Shown: positions 8,412 through 14,916 of the stretch, in pieces | Position numbering within the stretch: position 1 is the stretch's first letter | How the letters are laid out: every line of letters starts with the position of its first letter | From: M3007 sp046153695 | GTDB lineage: Bacteria > Bacteroidota > Bacteroidia > Chitinophagales > Saprospiraceae | Assembly (NCBI GenBank): GCA_046153695.1 | Contig: JBJXEZ010000221.1 | Location: forward strand, 1 to 17,654 | Reading direction: 5' to 3' | DNA: 17,654 bases | Notes under the pieces: model-generated | Databases searched by the model: none | What the model saw: only the letters and a program-made list of their open reading frames with translations | What the model was told of the DNA's origin: nothing | Program-made: the position numbers and the translations under genes

Positions 8412-9599
8412 TTACCCCGGAAACGAAATTTTCCCCATGCCAACCAAAGGCAGGCCGCCCAATCGGGCTTCCGGGGGCGTTTGCCCGGCGACGGTTTCAT
8501 TCGCCAGAACAGCGAACAGAACTGCCTCTTTCGCGTCACCCGAAAAACCGAGCGCTTCCATGCCAGCCATTGTGTATCCGGGCAGGTTTTCCCGCAGGTG
8601 CTCCACAAGCAAAGGATTGTGTGCCCCGCCGCCACTCAAAAAAACAGCCATGTTTTCTGCCGTGGGCTGCACGCGCCGGATGCCGTTCGCAACCGCGTCG
8701 GCGGTTAGACGGGCCAGCGTAGCCAACAGGTCGTGGGGCGACGGAGCGTTGGGGTGGGGTTGCTCCAAAACCCAATCGAGGCCAAACTGCTCCGGCCCGG
8801 TGGAGGAGGGGTAGGGCCGGGCGAAGTACGGGTGGTTTTTGAGGCGGGCCAGCAGGTCTGCATCCACGCGGCCCTGCCGGGCGAGGTGCCCGTCCGTATC
8901 GCAGGGCAGGTCGAAAAAACGACAGGCAGCGGCATCCAACAGGGTATTGCCGGGGCCGGTATCGGTAGCGAACACCTTGGCCGGGTCGCCGTCGCCGGGC
9001 AAAAAGGTGAAATTGGCGATGCCGCCGAGGTTAAGCAGGAAGCGGTCTTCGCCGGGCCGGGAGAACAAAAAATAATCGCCGTACAAAGCCAACGGGGCAC
9101 CCTCGCCACCAGCGGCGAGGTGCTTTTGCCGGAAATCGCTAACGGTCGTGATGCCCGTCCTGCGGGCGATGTGGTCGCCATCGCCGATCTGCAGTGTGGC
9201 GTTGGGGTAAGCGGGCAGGCCGTGAAACTGGCGCGGGGCGTGGAACACCGTTTGCCCGTGGCTGGCGATCAGGTCCACAGCCTGCGGCGAAACGCTCCAT
9301 TGCGCCAGCAGGTCGTTCACGATGGCTGCATGCCGCTCGGCCACCACCACGTTGAGCAGCACGAGGTGTTGAAAATCAATGCTTGGCTGGGCAAAAACCC
9401 GACGCACATCTTTCCGGAAATCCGCGTCATATGGCACAGTGGCGAAGTGTTCGACGCGGATTTTGGTCAAAAAACCGCTGCCCTCCACTGTACAAAGCGC
9501 CACGTCAAGCCCGTCCAACGACGTGCCGGACATTAGCCCGATAATCGTGCGGGCGGGTTTGCGGGCCAAAGCCGCGAGTTGCTCCACATGTTGTTTCAT
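8412..9599 (-). CDS. anmK: Anhydro-N-acetylmuramic acid kinase
   Basis: Cytosolic kinase of murein recycling that opens and phosphorylates 1,6-anhydro-MurNAc to MurNAc-6-phosphate with ATP. The 395 residues show the family motifs in order: GLMSGTSLDG (21-30), SHGQT (113-117), DFR (155-157), GGEGAPL (164-170), LNLGGIAN (189-196), DTGPGN (213-218) and LSGGGAHN (321-328). The length is typical. I chose the ATG at 9597-9599, 9 bases after the stop of the cyclophilin gene; a GTG three codons earlier (9606-9608) is possible but adds little. It is probably co-transcribed with the cyclophilin gene. No murQ or etherase gene is seen nearby. Confidence 0.95.
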   Translation of the reverse strand: MKQHVEQLAALARKPARTIIGLMSGTSLDGLDVALCTVEGSGFLTKIRVEHFATVPYDADFRKDVRRVFAQPSIDFQHLVLLNVVVAERHAAIVNDLLAQWSVSPQAVDLIASHGQTVFHAPRQFHGLPAYPNATLQIGDGDHIARRTGITTVSDFRQKHLAAGGEGAPLALYGDYFLFSRPGEDRFLLNLGGIANFTFLPGDGDPAKVFATDTGPGNTLLDAAACRFFDLPCDTDGHLARQGRVDADLLARLKNHPYFARPYPSSTGPEQFGLDWVLEQPHPNAPSPHDLLATLARLTADAVANGIRRVQPTAENMAVFLSGGGAHNPLLVEHLRENLPGYTMAGMEALGFSGDAKEAVLFAVLANETVAGQTPPEARLGGLPLVGMGKISFPG

Positions 9600-9608
9600 C
9601 GGTATCAC

Positions 9609-10259
9609 TTAGCGCTCTACCCGGACACCGGTCATACGGATGTCGGTCAGCGGTCGGTTATTGGCATCACGGGGCACGGCAGCGATGCGGTCGAGCACCT
9701 CCAAACCGGACACAACTTCCCCGAAAACGGTGTATTGGCCTTCCAACTGTGGAGCACCGCCCTTTGCCTTGTGCTGTGCCCGCCATTCAGGACTGAACTT
9801 GGTGCCGAGTCGCTGCTCCCACTGGTCAAGGGATTCGTCGGTTTGTGGTATGCCCTGCACGATGAAAAATTGGCTGCCGTTGGATTCCCGCGCCGGGTTG
9901 GCCTGGTCAGGCAGGCGAGCCGCTGCCAAGGCGCCGCGCACATGCGGGAAACGGATTTCCGCCGGTAAGGTGTACCCCGGCCCGCCGCCGCCGAGCATAG
10001 TGCCCGCCGGTGCCGTGCGCGAATTGGGGTCGCCAGCCTGAATCATAAAATCGGGGATCACGCGGTGGAACAGCAGGCTGTCGAAAAAGTGCTCTTCAAC
10101 CAATTTGATGAAGTTGTCGCGGTGCCGGGGCGTTTCTTCGTACAAGCGCACGCGGATGTCGCCCATGCTCGTCGAGATGAGCACGGTGGTTTCTTTTTTT
10201 TGGCAGGCGGCCAATGTCAGGCCGCCGAACAGGAACAGGAAGAGTAGTTTTTTCACCAT
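9609..10259 (-). CDS. Cyclophilin-type peptidyl-prolyl isomerase, lipoprotein
   Basis: Folding catalyst for prolyl bonds in the cell envelope, 216 residues. The N-terminus is a lipoprotein signal with lipobox LAAC and lipidated Cys at residue 19. The cyclophilin core shows FHRVIPDFMIQAGDP (64-78, catalytic R66), GSQFFI (128-133) and YTVFGEVVSGLEVLD (176-190). Between the SQFFI and YTVFG strands there is an extra charged stretch (about 138-172, including DQWEQRLGTKF) that is longer than in minimal bacterial cyclophilins; similar inserts occur in other Bacteroidota members. It overlaps nothing and precedes anmK by 9 bases. A good -7 element (10291-10298) lies upstream, so this may be the first gene of a cyclophilin-anmK unit. 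Confidence 0.93.
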   Translation of the reverse strand: MVKKLLFLFLFGGLTLAACQKKETTVLISTSMGDIRVRLYEETPRHRDNFIKLVEEHFFDSLLFHRVIPDFMIQAGDPNSRTAPAGTMLGGGGPGYTLPAEIRFPHVRGALAAARLPDQANPARESNGSQFFIVQGIPQTDESLDQWEQRLGTKFSPEWRAQHKAKGGAPQLEGQYTVFGEVVSGLEVLDRIAAVPRDANNRPLTDIRMTGVRVER

Positions 10260-10290
10260 AAAATGTACCGAACGGGTGGTTGTGTCCGGG

Positions 10291-10298
10291 CAAAAGTA
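10291..10298 (-). promoter_or_regulatory. Putative -7 promoter element for the cyclophilin gene
   Basis: On the minus strand this reads TACTTTTG, a full match to the TAnnTTTG consensus, 32 bases before the start codon. I see no TTTG at the expected -33 distance. It is placed right for a short leader and suggests that the cyclophilin gene is not only read through from pyrF. Confidence 0.42.
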
Positions 10299-10329
10299 CG
10301 CGATGGGCTGTTTTTACATACCCGGATTT

Positions 10330-11154
10330 TCAATCCCCGGCGATAGCAGCCAAAAGTCCCCGCATCTCCTCCTGCATCCGCTCCGCCTCGGCGCGAGCGG
10401 CTTCGGCGAAATCCAAGCCGCCTGAGGCGAACAGGATGCTGCGCGAGGCATTGATCAGCAACCCGCAATCGCGGGTCAGGCCGTACCGGCAAATGGCCTC
10501 CAGGTCGCCGCCTTGGGCACCCACACCGGGCACCAACAGAAAATGGTCGGGCGCGATTTCGCGCACACGGGCGAAAGCATCGGGATGTGTGGCACCGACG
10601 ACGAACATCAGGTTGTCGGTTGTGCCCCAAGTCTGCGCCCGGTGCAGCACGCGCTCCCAGAGCGGTTCACGGGAATCTTCGAGCAACCCGCGCTGAAAAT
10701 CCTCGCTGCCGGGATTGGACGTGAGTGCGAGCACGATGGCCCATTTGCCGGGAAAATCGAGAAAAGGCGACACGCTGTCGGCCCCCATGTACGGGGCCAC
10801 GGTGACGGCATCACAAGCGGTTTTTTCAAAAAAAGCCGAAGCGTACATCCTGCTGGTGTTGCCGATATCGCCGCGTTTGGCATCAGCGATGACGAAGTGC
10901 TCTGGTCCGATGTAGGCTACCGTGCGCTCGAAATCGCGCCAGCCTTCGTAGCCTCGGGACTCGTAAAACGCGAGGTTGGGCTTATACGCCACGCACAGGT
11001 CGCGGGTGGCATCAATGATTTGCCGGTTAAAATCAAAAACAGCGTCGGGCTGGCCCAGCAAGTGTTTTGGCAACTTGTGTGGGTCGGTGTCCAGCCCGAC
11101 GCAGAGAAAAGATTGTTTTCGGAATATTTCCGATACCAGGGTTTGCCGCTTCAT
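10330..11154 (-). CDS. pyrF: Orotidine-5'-phosphate decarboxylase (type 2)
   Basis: Last step of de novo UMP synthesis: OMP to UMP plus CO2, in the cytosol. The 274 residues fit the longer type 2 subfamily. The catalytic DxKxxD array is DAKRGD (D91, K93, D96) followed by IGNTS; the phosphate-binding loop is seen at PGVGAQGG (209-216) and NASRS (235-239). The N-terminal FLCVGLDTDP (16-25) holds the conserved first-strand Asp. The start at 11152-11154 lies 7 bases after the stop of the 405-residue peptidoglycan-binding gene. I saw no TAnnTTTG element in that short gap, so transcription may come through the upstream gene or from within it. This is a housekeeping gene directly downstream of what looks like an accessory block. 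Confidence 0.96.
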   Translation of the reverse strand: MKRQTLVSEIFRKQSFLCVGLDTDPHKLPKHLLGQPDAVFDFNRQIIDATRDLCVAYKPNLAFYESRGYEGWRDFERTVAYIGPEHFVIADAKRGDIGNTSRMYASAFFEKTACDAVTVAPYMGADSVSPFLDFPGKWAIVLALTSNPGSEDFQRGLLEDSREPLWERVLHRAQTWGTTDNLMFVVGATHPDAFARVREIAPDHFLLVPGVGAQGGDLEAICRYGLTRDCGLLINASRSILFASGGLDFAEAARAEAERMQEEMRGLLAAIAGD

Positions 11155-11161
11155 GCGCCGA

Positions 11162-12379
11162 TTACGACTGTTTCATTTTCTTTACGGTTTCCTGCACGAA
11201 CTCGGGTTTCCAGGCATTCGACAGGCGCAGGGTCTCGTCGCGCCCGAGCGTGTATGCAATGGTGCGCACACCTTGTGGGGCGTATGCAAGCAGCAAGTCG
11301 GTGAACACGTTGTAAGCGGCCCGGGTCTTTTGGCTGCCGAGCTCGCTGTACGACACGGCAGCGAACTGGGAACAGGGCACCAAGCTGTCTTTGTGGTTTA
11401 TATAACTGTGCCCTGCGATGACTTGGCAGCCTGCCGAGAAGTTGGCGCTGCCTACGCCCGACCAGTGGATGTTGATGGTGGTGTTGGGCGTTTCTTCAAA
11501 GCCAGTGGCTATGTCTGCTTCGGTGAGTATGCGGTCGGCGTTTTTGTCGCGGAATACCAGCACGCCGACGGAGGCGGGGCGCAAGGCCCTGTACACGGTT
11601 TTTTCGTCGCTCACCTTGTGCCAGCCGAACTGGTAGTGGTGCTGGCCTTCGATGAGGAAGGGAATGTCCTTGCGGTCGGCCATATTCGGGTTGGGGTCGG
11701 TGGAGCCCCAAAATTTGAACACCATACCGCGGATGAGCAGGACGAACAGGTCGTCGTTTTCGCGCCTGCCGGTGAAAAGTTCCTGACCGTTGCGCAACCC
11801 GATGAGGTGGATCGTTTCGGGCGAAACGTCCCAGTCGTTCACCTTCCGGGTATCGGTAGGTTTGGTATAAGCCTCAACGCGCTGGCGGATGGGGCTTGGG
11901 TTGGTCTGGAAATGGCTTTTCGCTTTTTCGAGCAGCGTGATCCAGTCTTTGTACTCCTGTGACGGATTACTCGCGCTCGCCCCCCATTCGCTCATGCCGA
12001 GGTTCGCCTGCTTCCATTTCTCGACAAAACCCAGCGTGTTCGGGCCGGCCACGCCGTCGGGCACACCAATGGATGCGTCGCCCTGCACGGTGCGGATGTA
12101 CTCCTGAAAAAGTCGCACGGCCGCTTGCGTGGTGTATCCGTAGATACCGTCTACGGCCTCAGGCCGGGCGAGGAAACCGGCATTGAGCAGGAACTGCTGG
12201 AGGTCCCGGATGCCGCTGCCCTGCAAGGGTTGAAAGTCGGTCCAGGCGCTGTTGCCTTCGTCGCGAAACATCTTTTTTTGTTTCAGTGCGGGGGCAAAAG
12301 CCGTGTGAAACCGGTTGAAGAATTCGTCCTTGTTAGTTGGCATGGCATCGGCATCCACGCTTCCGAGATTGAATTTCAT
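11162..12379 (-). CDS. Peptidoglycan-binding protein with YkuD-like H...SxGC motif
   Basis: 405 residues, function not established. A PG_binding_1-type domain is visible at about 57-120 (DLQQFLLNAGF, VDGIYGYTTQAAVRLFQ), so murein binding is likely. In the C-terminal half, INIHWSG (H305) and FSAGCQVI (S315, C318) are spaced as in L,D-transpeptidase-like (YkuD-like) Cys enzymes, although the canonical HGC is AGC here. Upstream of it RDKNADRILTEAD (277-289) resembles a calcium-binding loop. There is no signal peptide or TM segment, which is odd for a protein meant to reach the cell wall; release by lysis or by a non-Sec route would be needed. It begins 42 bases after an EAD11-like/TM gene and probably forms an operon with it. 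Similar SAGCQ-containing proteins are common but uncharacterised in Bacteroidota, as I recall. Confidence 0.75.
   Translation of the reverse strand: MKFNLGSVDADAMPTNKDEFFNRFHTAFAPALKQKKMFRDEGNSAWTDFQPLQGSGIRDLQQFLLNAGFLARPEAVDGIYGYTTQAAVRLFQEYIRTVQGDASIGVPDGVAGPNTLGFVEKWKQANLGMSEWGASASNPSQEYKDWITLLEKAKSHFQTNPSPIRQRVEAYTKPTDTRKVNDWDVSPETIHLIGLRNGQELFTGRRENDDLFVLLIRGMVFKFWGSTDPNPNMADRKDIPFLIEGQHHYQFGWHKVSDEKTVYRALRPASVGVLVFRDKNADRILTEADIATGFEETPNTTINIHWSGVGSANFSAGCQVIAGHSYINHKDSLVPCSQFAAVSYSELGSQKTRAAYNVFTDLLLAYAPQGVRTIAYTLGRDETLRLSNAWKPEFVQETVKKMKQS
12343..12376 (-). repeat. Intact copy of the duplicated 34-base gene-start segment
   Basis: This covers codons 2-12 or so of the 405-residue protein (KFNLGSVDADA). 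It is 31/34 identical to 13280-13313, which lies in the same relative place downstream of the other EAD-like gene. It marks the right limit of what is recognisable of the tandem duplication. Confidence 0.75.
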
Positions 12380-12421
12380 GGCAATAAAGTTTTGATGATG
12401 ATAGTCGATTGGTGTGGGTAT

Positions 12422-13207
12422 TTAATTATTCCAAACTCCCTCGTAAAAGATTTCTGACTCGCCGGTTATGTCGATGCTCACTTTGACTATCGTCTTGTAA
12501 AAGTGGAAGAATGCGCCATTACCGTCTACGGTGTAATAGATCGAGACATGGTCTGTGGCATTTTCCACCACCTTCCCTGTGCCTTTGGTTTCGCCATCGA
12601 CGTAAATGGAGCATGTCTGATCGTCTTGAAAAACAAAGGAGGGGAGAGTACCTTGTTTTGTGATGTCGACCGTTGCTTGCCATGTAGCGGTGCCGTTTTT
12701 GGCTAAAAGTTCGTCGAGCAGAGTGGCTGCTGGTTGTCCCTGGCTGACAGGCTCGGATTCGGCAATTTGTTGGGTTTCCTGTGCCAGATCGCTGGAATTC
12801 TCCGCCTCGCCTCCGCTCATGGACCAGATTAGCAATACCAACGCGAGTACGGCTCCACCGATAATGAAGTACAATTTGTTGCTTTGTTGGGCGGGCCTTT
12901 GCGGTATTGGCGGGGTGTATGCTGCCTTCGATTTTCGTTTGCTGGCCTCGGCCAGATACTCCGGCGTGAGCTGGGGTAGCAGTTTCAGGATGGCATCGTT
13001 GATCTTGGCTTTTTCTAAGGTAGCCTCCTGGCTGGACATGGTGCCCACGTTCACGGCACGCTCCACACTTTGCATACGGCTGCGCAGCATGACGAGGTTG
13101 TCAATGATGTCGGCGTTGTTTTCTTTGACAAATTTGTACAGTTCTTCGAGCGATTTCTCCGTTTCGCCCGCCGAGATCATGTCCCGGATTTGGTCAACTA
13201 ACGTCAT
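12422..13207 (-). CDS. EAD11-like / transmembrane protein, copy 1
   Basis: 261 residues, no known function. Residues 1-80 form a helical domain (VDQIRDMISAGETEKSLEEL, then NLVMLRSRMQSVERAVNVG and INDAILKLLPQL) that resembles effector-associated domain 11 of bacterial conflict systems. A basic Pro-rich linker (90-108) precedes one TM helix (about 111-130). The tail (131-261) begins with an acidic linker and continues as a probably beta-rich domain (FVFQDDQTCSIYVDG, GESEIFYEGVW) of unknown family. With the positive-inside rule the EAD-like part is cytoplasmic and the tail is outside. Residues 1-132 differ from copy 2 at a single position (T98/A98), while the tails are only weakly alike. An alternative is a general membrane adaptor unrelated to defence. 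The EAD assignment is from pattern memory only. Confidence 0.72.
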   Translation of the reverse strand: MTLVDQIRDMISAGETEKSLEELYKFVKENNADIIDNLVMLRSRMQSVERAVNVGTMSSQEATLEKAKINDAILKLLPQLTPEYLAEASKRKSKAAYTPPIPQRPAQQSNKLYFIIGGAVLALVLLIWSMSGGEAENSSDLAQETQQIAESEPVSQGQPAATLLDELLAKNGTATWQATVDITKQGTLPSFVFQDDQTCSIYVDGETKGTGKVVENATDHVSIYYTVDGNGAFFHFYKTIVKVSIDITGESEIFYEGVWNN

Positions 13208-13238
13208 GTTGGTATGCTGTTTTGTTTCTGAATACTTG

Positions 13239-13246
13239 CGAAGATA
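13239..13246 (-). promoter_or_regulatory. Possible -7 element for EAD copy 1
   Basis: The minus strand reads TATCTTCG, one base off TAnnTTTG, 31 bases before the start codon. The same element (TACCTTCG) stands 33 bases before copy 2 and was evidently duplicated with it. No -33 box is visible. Confidence 0.28.
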
Positions 13247-13279
13247 GAATCTCTTGATTTAGTTTTTTTACCTGTTGAC

Positions 13280-13316
13280 TGGTATAGGCATCCACGCTTC
13301 CGTGATTGAATTTGAA
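13280..13316 (-). pseudogene. Relic of the 5' end of a second peptidoglycan-binding gene
   Basis: The 34 bases 13280-13313 match the start of the 405-residue gene at 31 positions (FKFNHGSVDAYT against MKFNLGSVDADA). The position of the ATG is now TTC (13314-13316), so it cannot start there. It lies 46 bases after the stop of EAD copy 2; the intact gene starts 42 bases after the stop of EAD copy 1. Position and sequence together point to a remnant of a tandem duplication whose second partner gene was deleted. Confidence 0.68.
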
Positions 13317-13362
13317 AAGGTAAAATCGGTTGTTGGTGCGGTAAATTTTTTTGGGCACCAGG

Positions 13363-14136
13363 CTATTTCCAGGCTCCGTTGTAGTAGATTTTCCATTCGC
13401 CGGTTTCTCCATTCCGCACTTCTGCGGTCGTCACGTAGATGCGCATGTATTGGCCTGTTTCAGCGTCGTAGATCGTGACATAGTCTGCGACATTTTCTAC
13501 CACTTTCCATGTGCTTAGTAGATCGCCGTAGGCGAATTCGGAGCAGGTAGTATTGTCTTGAAAAGCAAAGGAGCTGACACCTGTATCGTCTAGATGATTG
13601 ACCGATGCCACCCAAACAGCGGTGCCATTCGCCGCTAAAAGACTGGCGAGTTTGGCGGTTTCAGGTTGTCCCTGACCATCATCCGCTTGTTCGACAAGTT
13701 GTTCTCCCTGAGCCAGATCGCTGGTTGCCTCCGAGTCGCCTCCGCTCATGGACCAGATCAGCAATACCAACGCGAGTACGGCACCACCGATGATGAAGTA
13801 CAATTTGTTGCTTTGTTGGGCGGGCCTTTGCGGTATTGGCGGGGCGTATGCTGCTTTCGATTTTCGTTTGCTTGCCTCTGCCAGATACTCCGGCGTTAGT
13901 TGGGGCAGCAGTTTGAGGATGGCATCGTTGATCTTGGCTTTTTCCAGGGTTGCCTCCTGGCTGGACATAGTGCCCACGTTCACGGCACGCTCCACACTTT
14001 GCATACGGCTGCGCAGCATGACGAGGTTGTCAATGATATCGGCGTTGTTTTCCTTGACAAATTTGTACAGTTCTTCGAGCGATTTCTCGGTTTCGCCGGC
14101 CGAGATCATGTCCCGGATTTGGTCAACTAACGTCAT
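13363..14136 (-). CDS. EAD11-like / transmembrane protein, copy 2
   Basis: 257-residue paralogue of the gene at 12422-13207 with the same layout: EAD11-like helical domain (1-80), basic linker, TM helix (111-130), acidic linker and an outer domain ending TGEWKIYYNGAWK. Over the first 132 codons the two genes differ at 19 of 396 bases by my count, and only one change alters the protein (A98 here). The outer domain keeps a scaffold (NGTA.W, SF.FQD..TCS, KVVEN..D.V.IY, TGE..I.Y.G.W) but differs at most other positions. About 60 bases upstream of the start are also recognisably shared with copy 1, so the promoter was duplicated too. It starts 89 bases downstream of the DUF2306 gene. The function is unknown; signalling from the envelope to a cytoplasmic effector is an inference from the family. 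Confidence 0.72.
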   Translation of the reverse strand: MTLVDQIRDMISAGETEKSLEELYKFVKENNADIIDNLVMLRSRMQSVERAVNVGTMSSQEATLEKAKINDAILKLLPQLTPEYLAEASKRKSKAAYAPPIPQRPAQQSNKLYFIIGGAVLALVLLIWSMSGGDSEATSDLAQGEQLVEQADDGQGQPETAKLASLLAANGTAVWVASVNHLDDTGVSSFAFQDNTTCSEFAYGDLLSTWKVVENVADYVTIYDAETGQYMRIYVTTAEVRNGETGEWKIYYNGAWK

Positions 14137-14169
14137 GTTCGGTTGCTGTTTTGTTTGATAAATGTGCTG

Positions 14170-14177
14170 CGAAGGTA
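14170..14177 (-). promoter_or_regulatory. Possible -7 element for EAD copy 2
   Basis: The minus strand reads TACCTTCG, one base off TAnnTTTG, 33 bases before the start. It is conserved in the same place before copy 1. There is no clear -33 partner, so this is weak. Confidence 0.28.
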
Positions 14178-14225
14178 AAAATTCTTGCCTCGGTTAGTTT
14201 CTTCCGCCTGTTTTTTCCGGGCGGT

Positions 14226-14888
14226 TCACATTTTTTTTCCATAAATCCAGCCGAACCACGGCGTTTTCCGAATGAATACCTCAACCAGCACAAAGTTCAT
14301 CACCCAACTCGGCCAGGCCACCAAACGGTAAGCATCTTCCGGGTCTATGTCCGTGTACATGGCCAGTCCAAATTGCATGATCCGTAAGGTGATGGCCGAC
14401 AGCGTAAGCGCATAGCTGCGCAACATCCAGGCCCCGTGTCGCCGCACGTCGCCCGACCGAATGGCCCGCCATGCCACCCATGTACACCACCACCACAACC
14501 CACTGAGCACCAAAAACGAGGACTGCGCAACGAGCCCGCCGTTGGCGTACCAGGCCATGAGCATACCCGCAGGCCCGCATACCACGAGGATGCTGAGCAC
14601 ATAAGCCCGTCCGACCCAGCGGTGCAGTGTCGGCGCGTGGCGCAAGATGTAGCCGGAGAATTGTGTTAAACCCGCTGTCAGCACCAGCAGTGCCGGAAAA
14701 ATATGCAGGTAAAATGCTGCCTGATAGTGCAGCAAGTGGATAATGTGCTGTTTGGTGAGCAGGAAATCAATGTCTGTACGACCGGAGGTGTAAGGGCTGA
14801 TGATGTTGAACATCACCCAGATGAAAAAGGCGAGCAGTACAAGGCCAAAGAAACTCAGGGCAAGGCGCGGGAAAGATTTGGCGAGCAT
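14226..14888 (-). CDS. DUF2306 family membrane protein
   Basis: 220-residue integral membrane protein with about six to seven hydrophobic segments (near 9-29, 57-79, 96-114, 122-142, 156-178 and 190-207). HRWVGRAYV (89-97) and the block RRHGAWMLRSYALTLSAITL (149-168) are the two conserved signatures of DUF2306, a family with His and Arg residues in the membrane and no settled function. I chose the ATG at 14886-14888 (MLAKSFPRLAL), 28 bases after the BlaR1-like stop. An upstream Met in the same frame would overlap that gene and add a non-hydrophobic stretch. It is probably the third gene of the BlaI operon; DUF2306 genes are not a usual part of such operons that I know of. Confidence 0.85.
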   Translation of the reverse strand: MLAKSFPRLALSFFGLVLLAFFIWVMFNIISPYTSGRTDIDFLLTKQHIIHLLHYQAAFYLHIFPALLVLTAGLTQFSGYILRHAPTLHRWVGRAYVLSILVVCGPAGMLMAWYANGGLVAQSSFLVLSGLWWWCTWVAWRAIRSGDVRRHGAWMLRSYALTLSAITLRIMQFGLAMYTDIDPEDAYRLVAWPSWVMNFVLVEVFIRKTPWFGWIYGKKM

Positions 14889-14916
14889 GACGGTTAGGTT
14901 TGCTCCCAAGAACGAC

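Noticed and set aside
8733..9536. Plus-strand open frame of 267 codons
   Set aside because: Antisense to anmK, which carries all its family motifs in order.
10976..11962. Long open frame on the plus strand (328 codons)
   Set aside because: It lies antisense to pyrF and the peptidoglycan-binding gene, both with clear domain motifs; its translation shows no recognisable domain.
13194..13412. Minus-strand open frame of 72 codons between the EAD-like genes
   Set aside because: It starts inside the coding end of EAD copy 2 and runs into copy 1; only the short FKFNHGSVDA part is meaningful, as the relic of a deleted gene.
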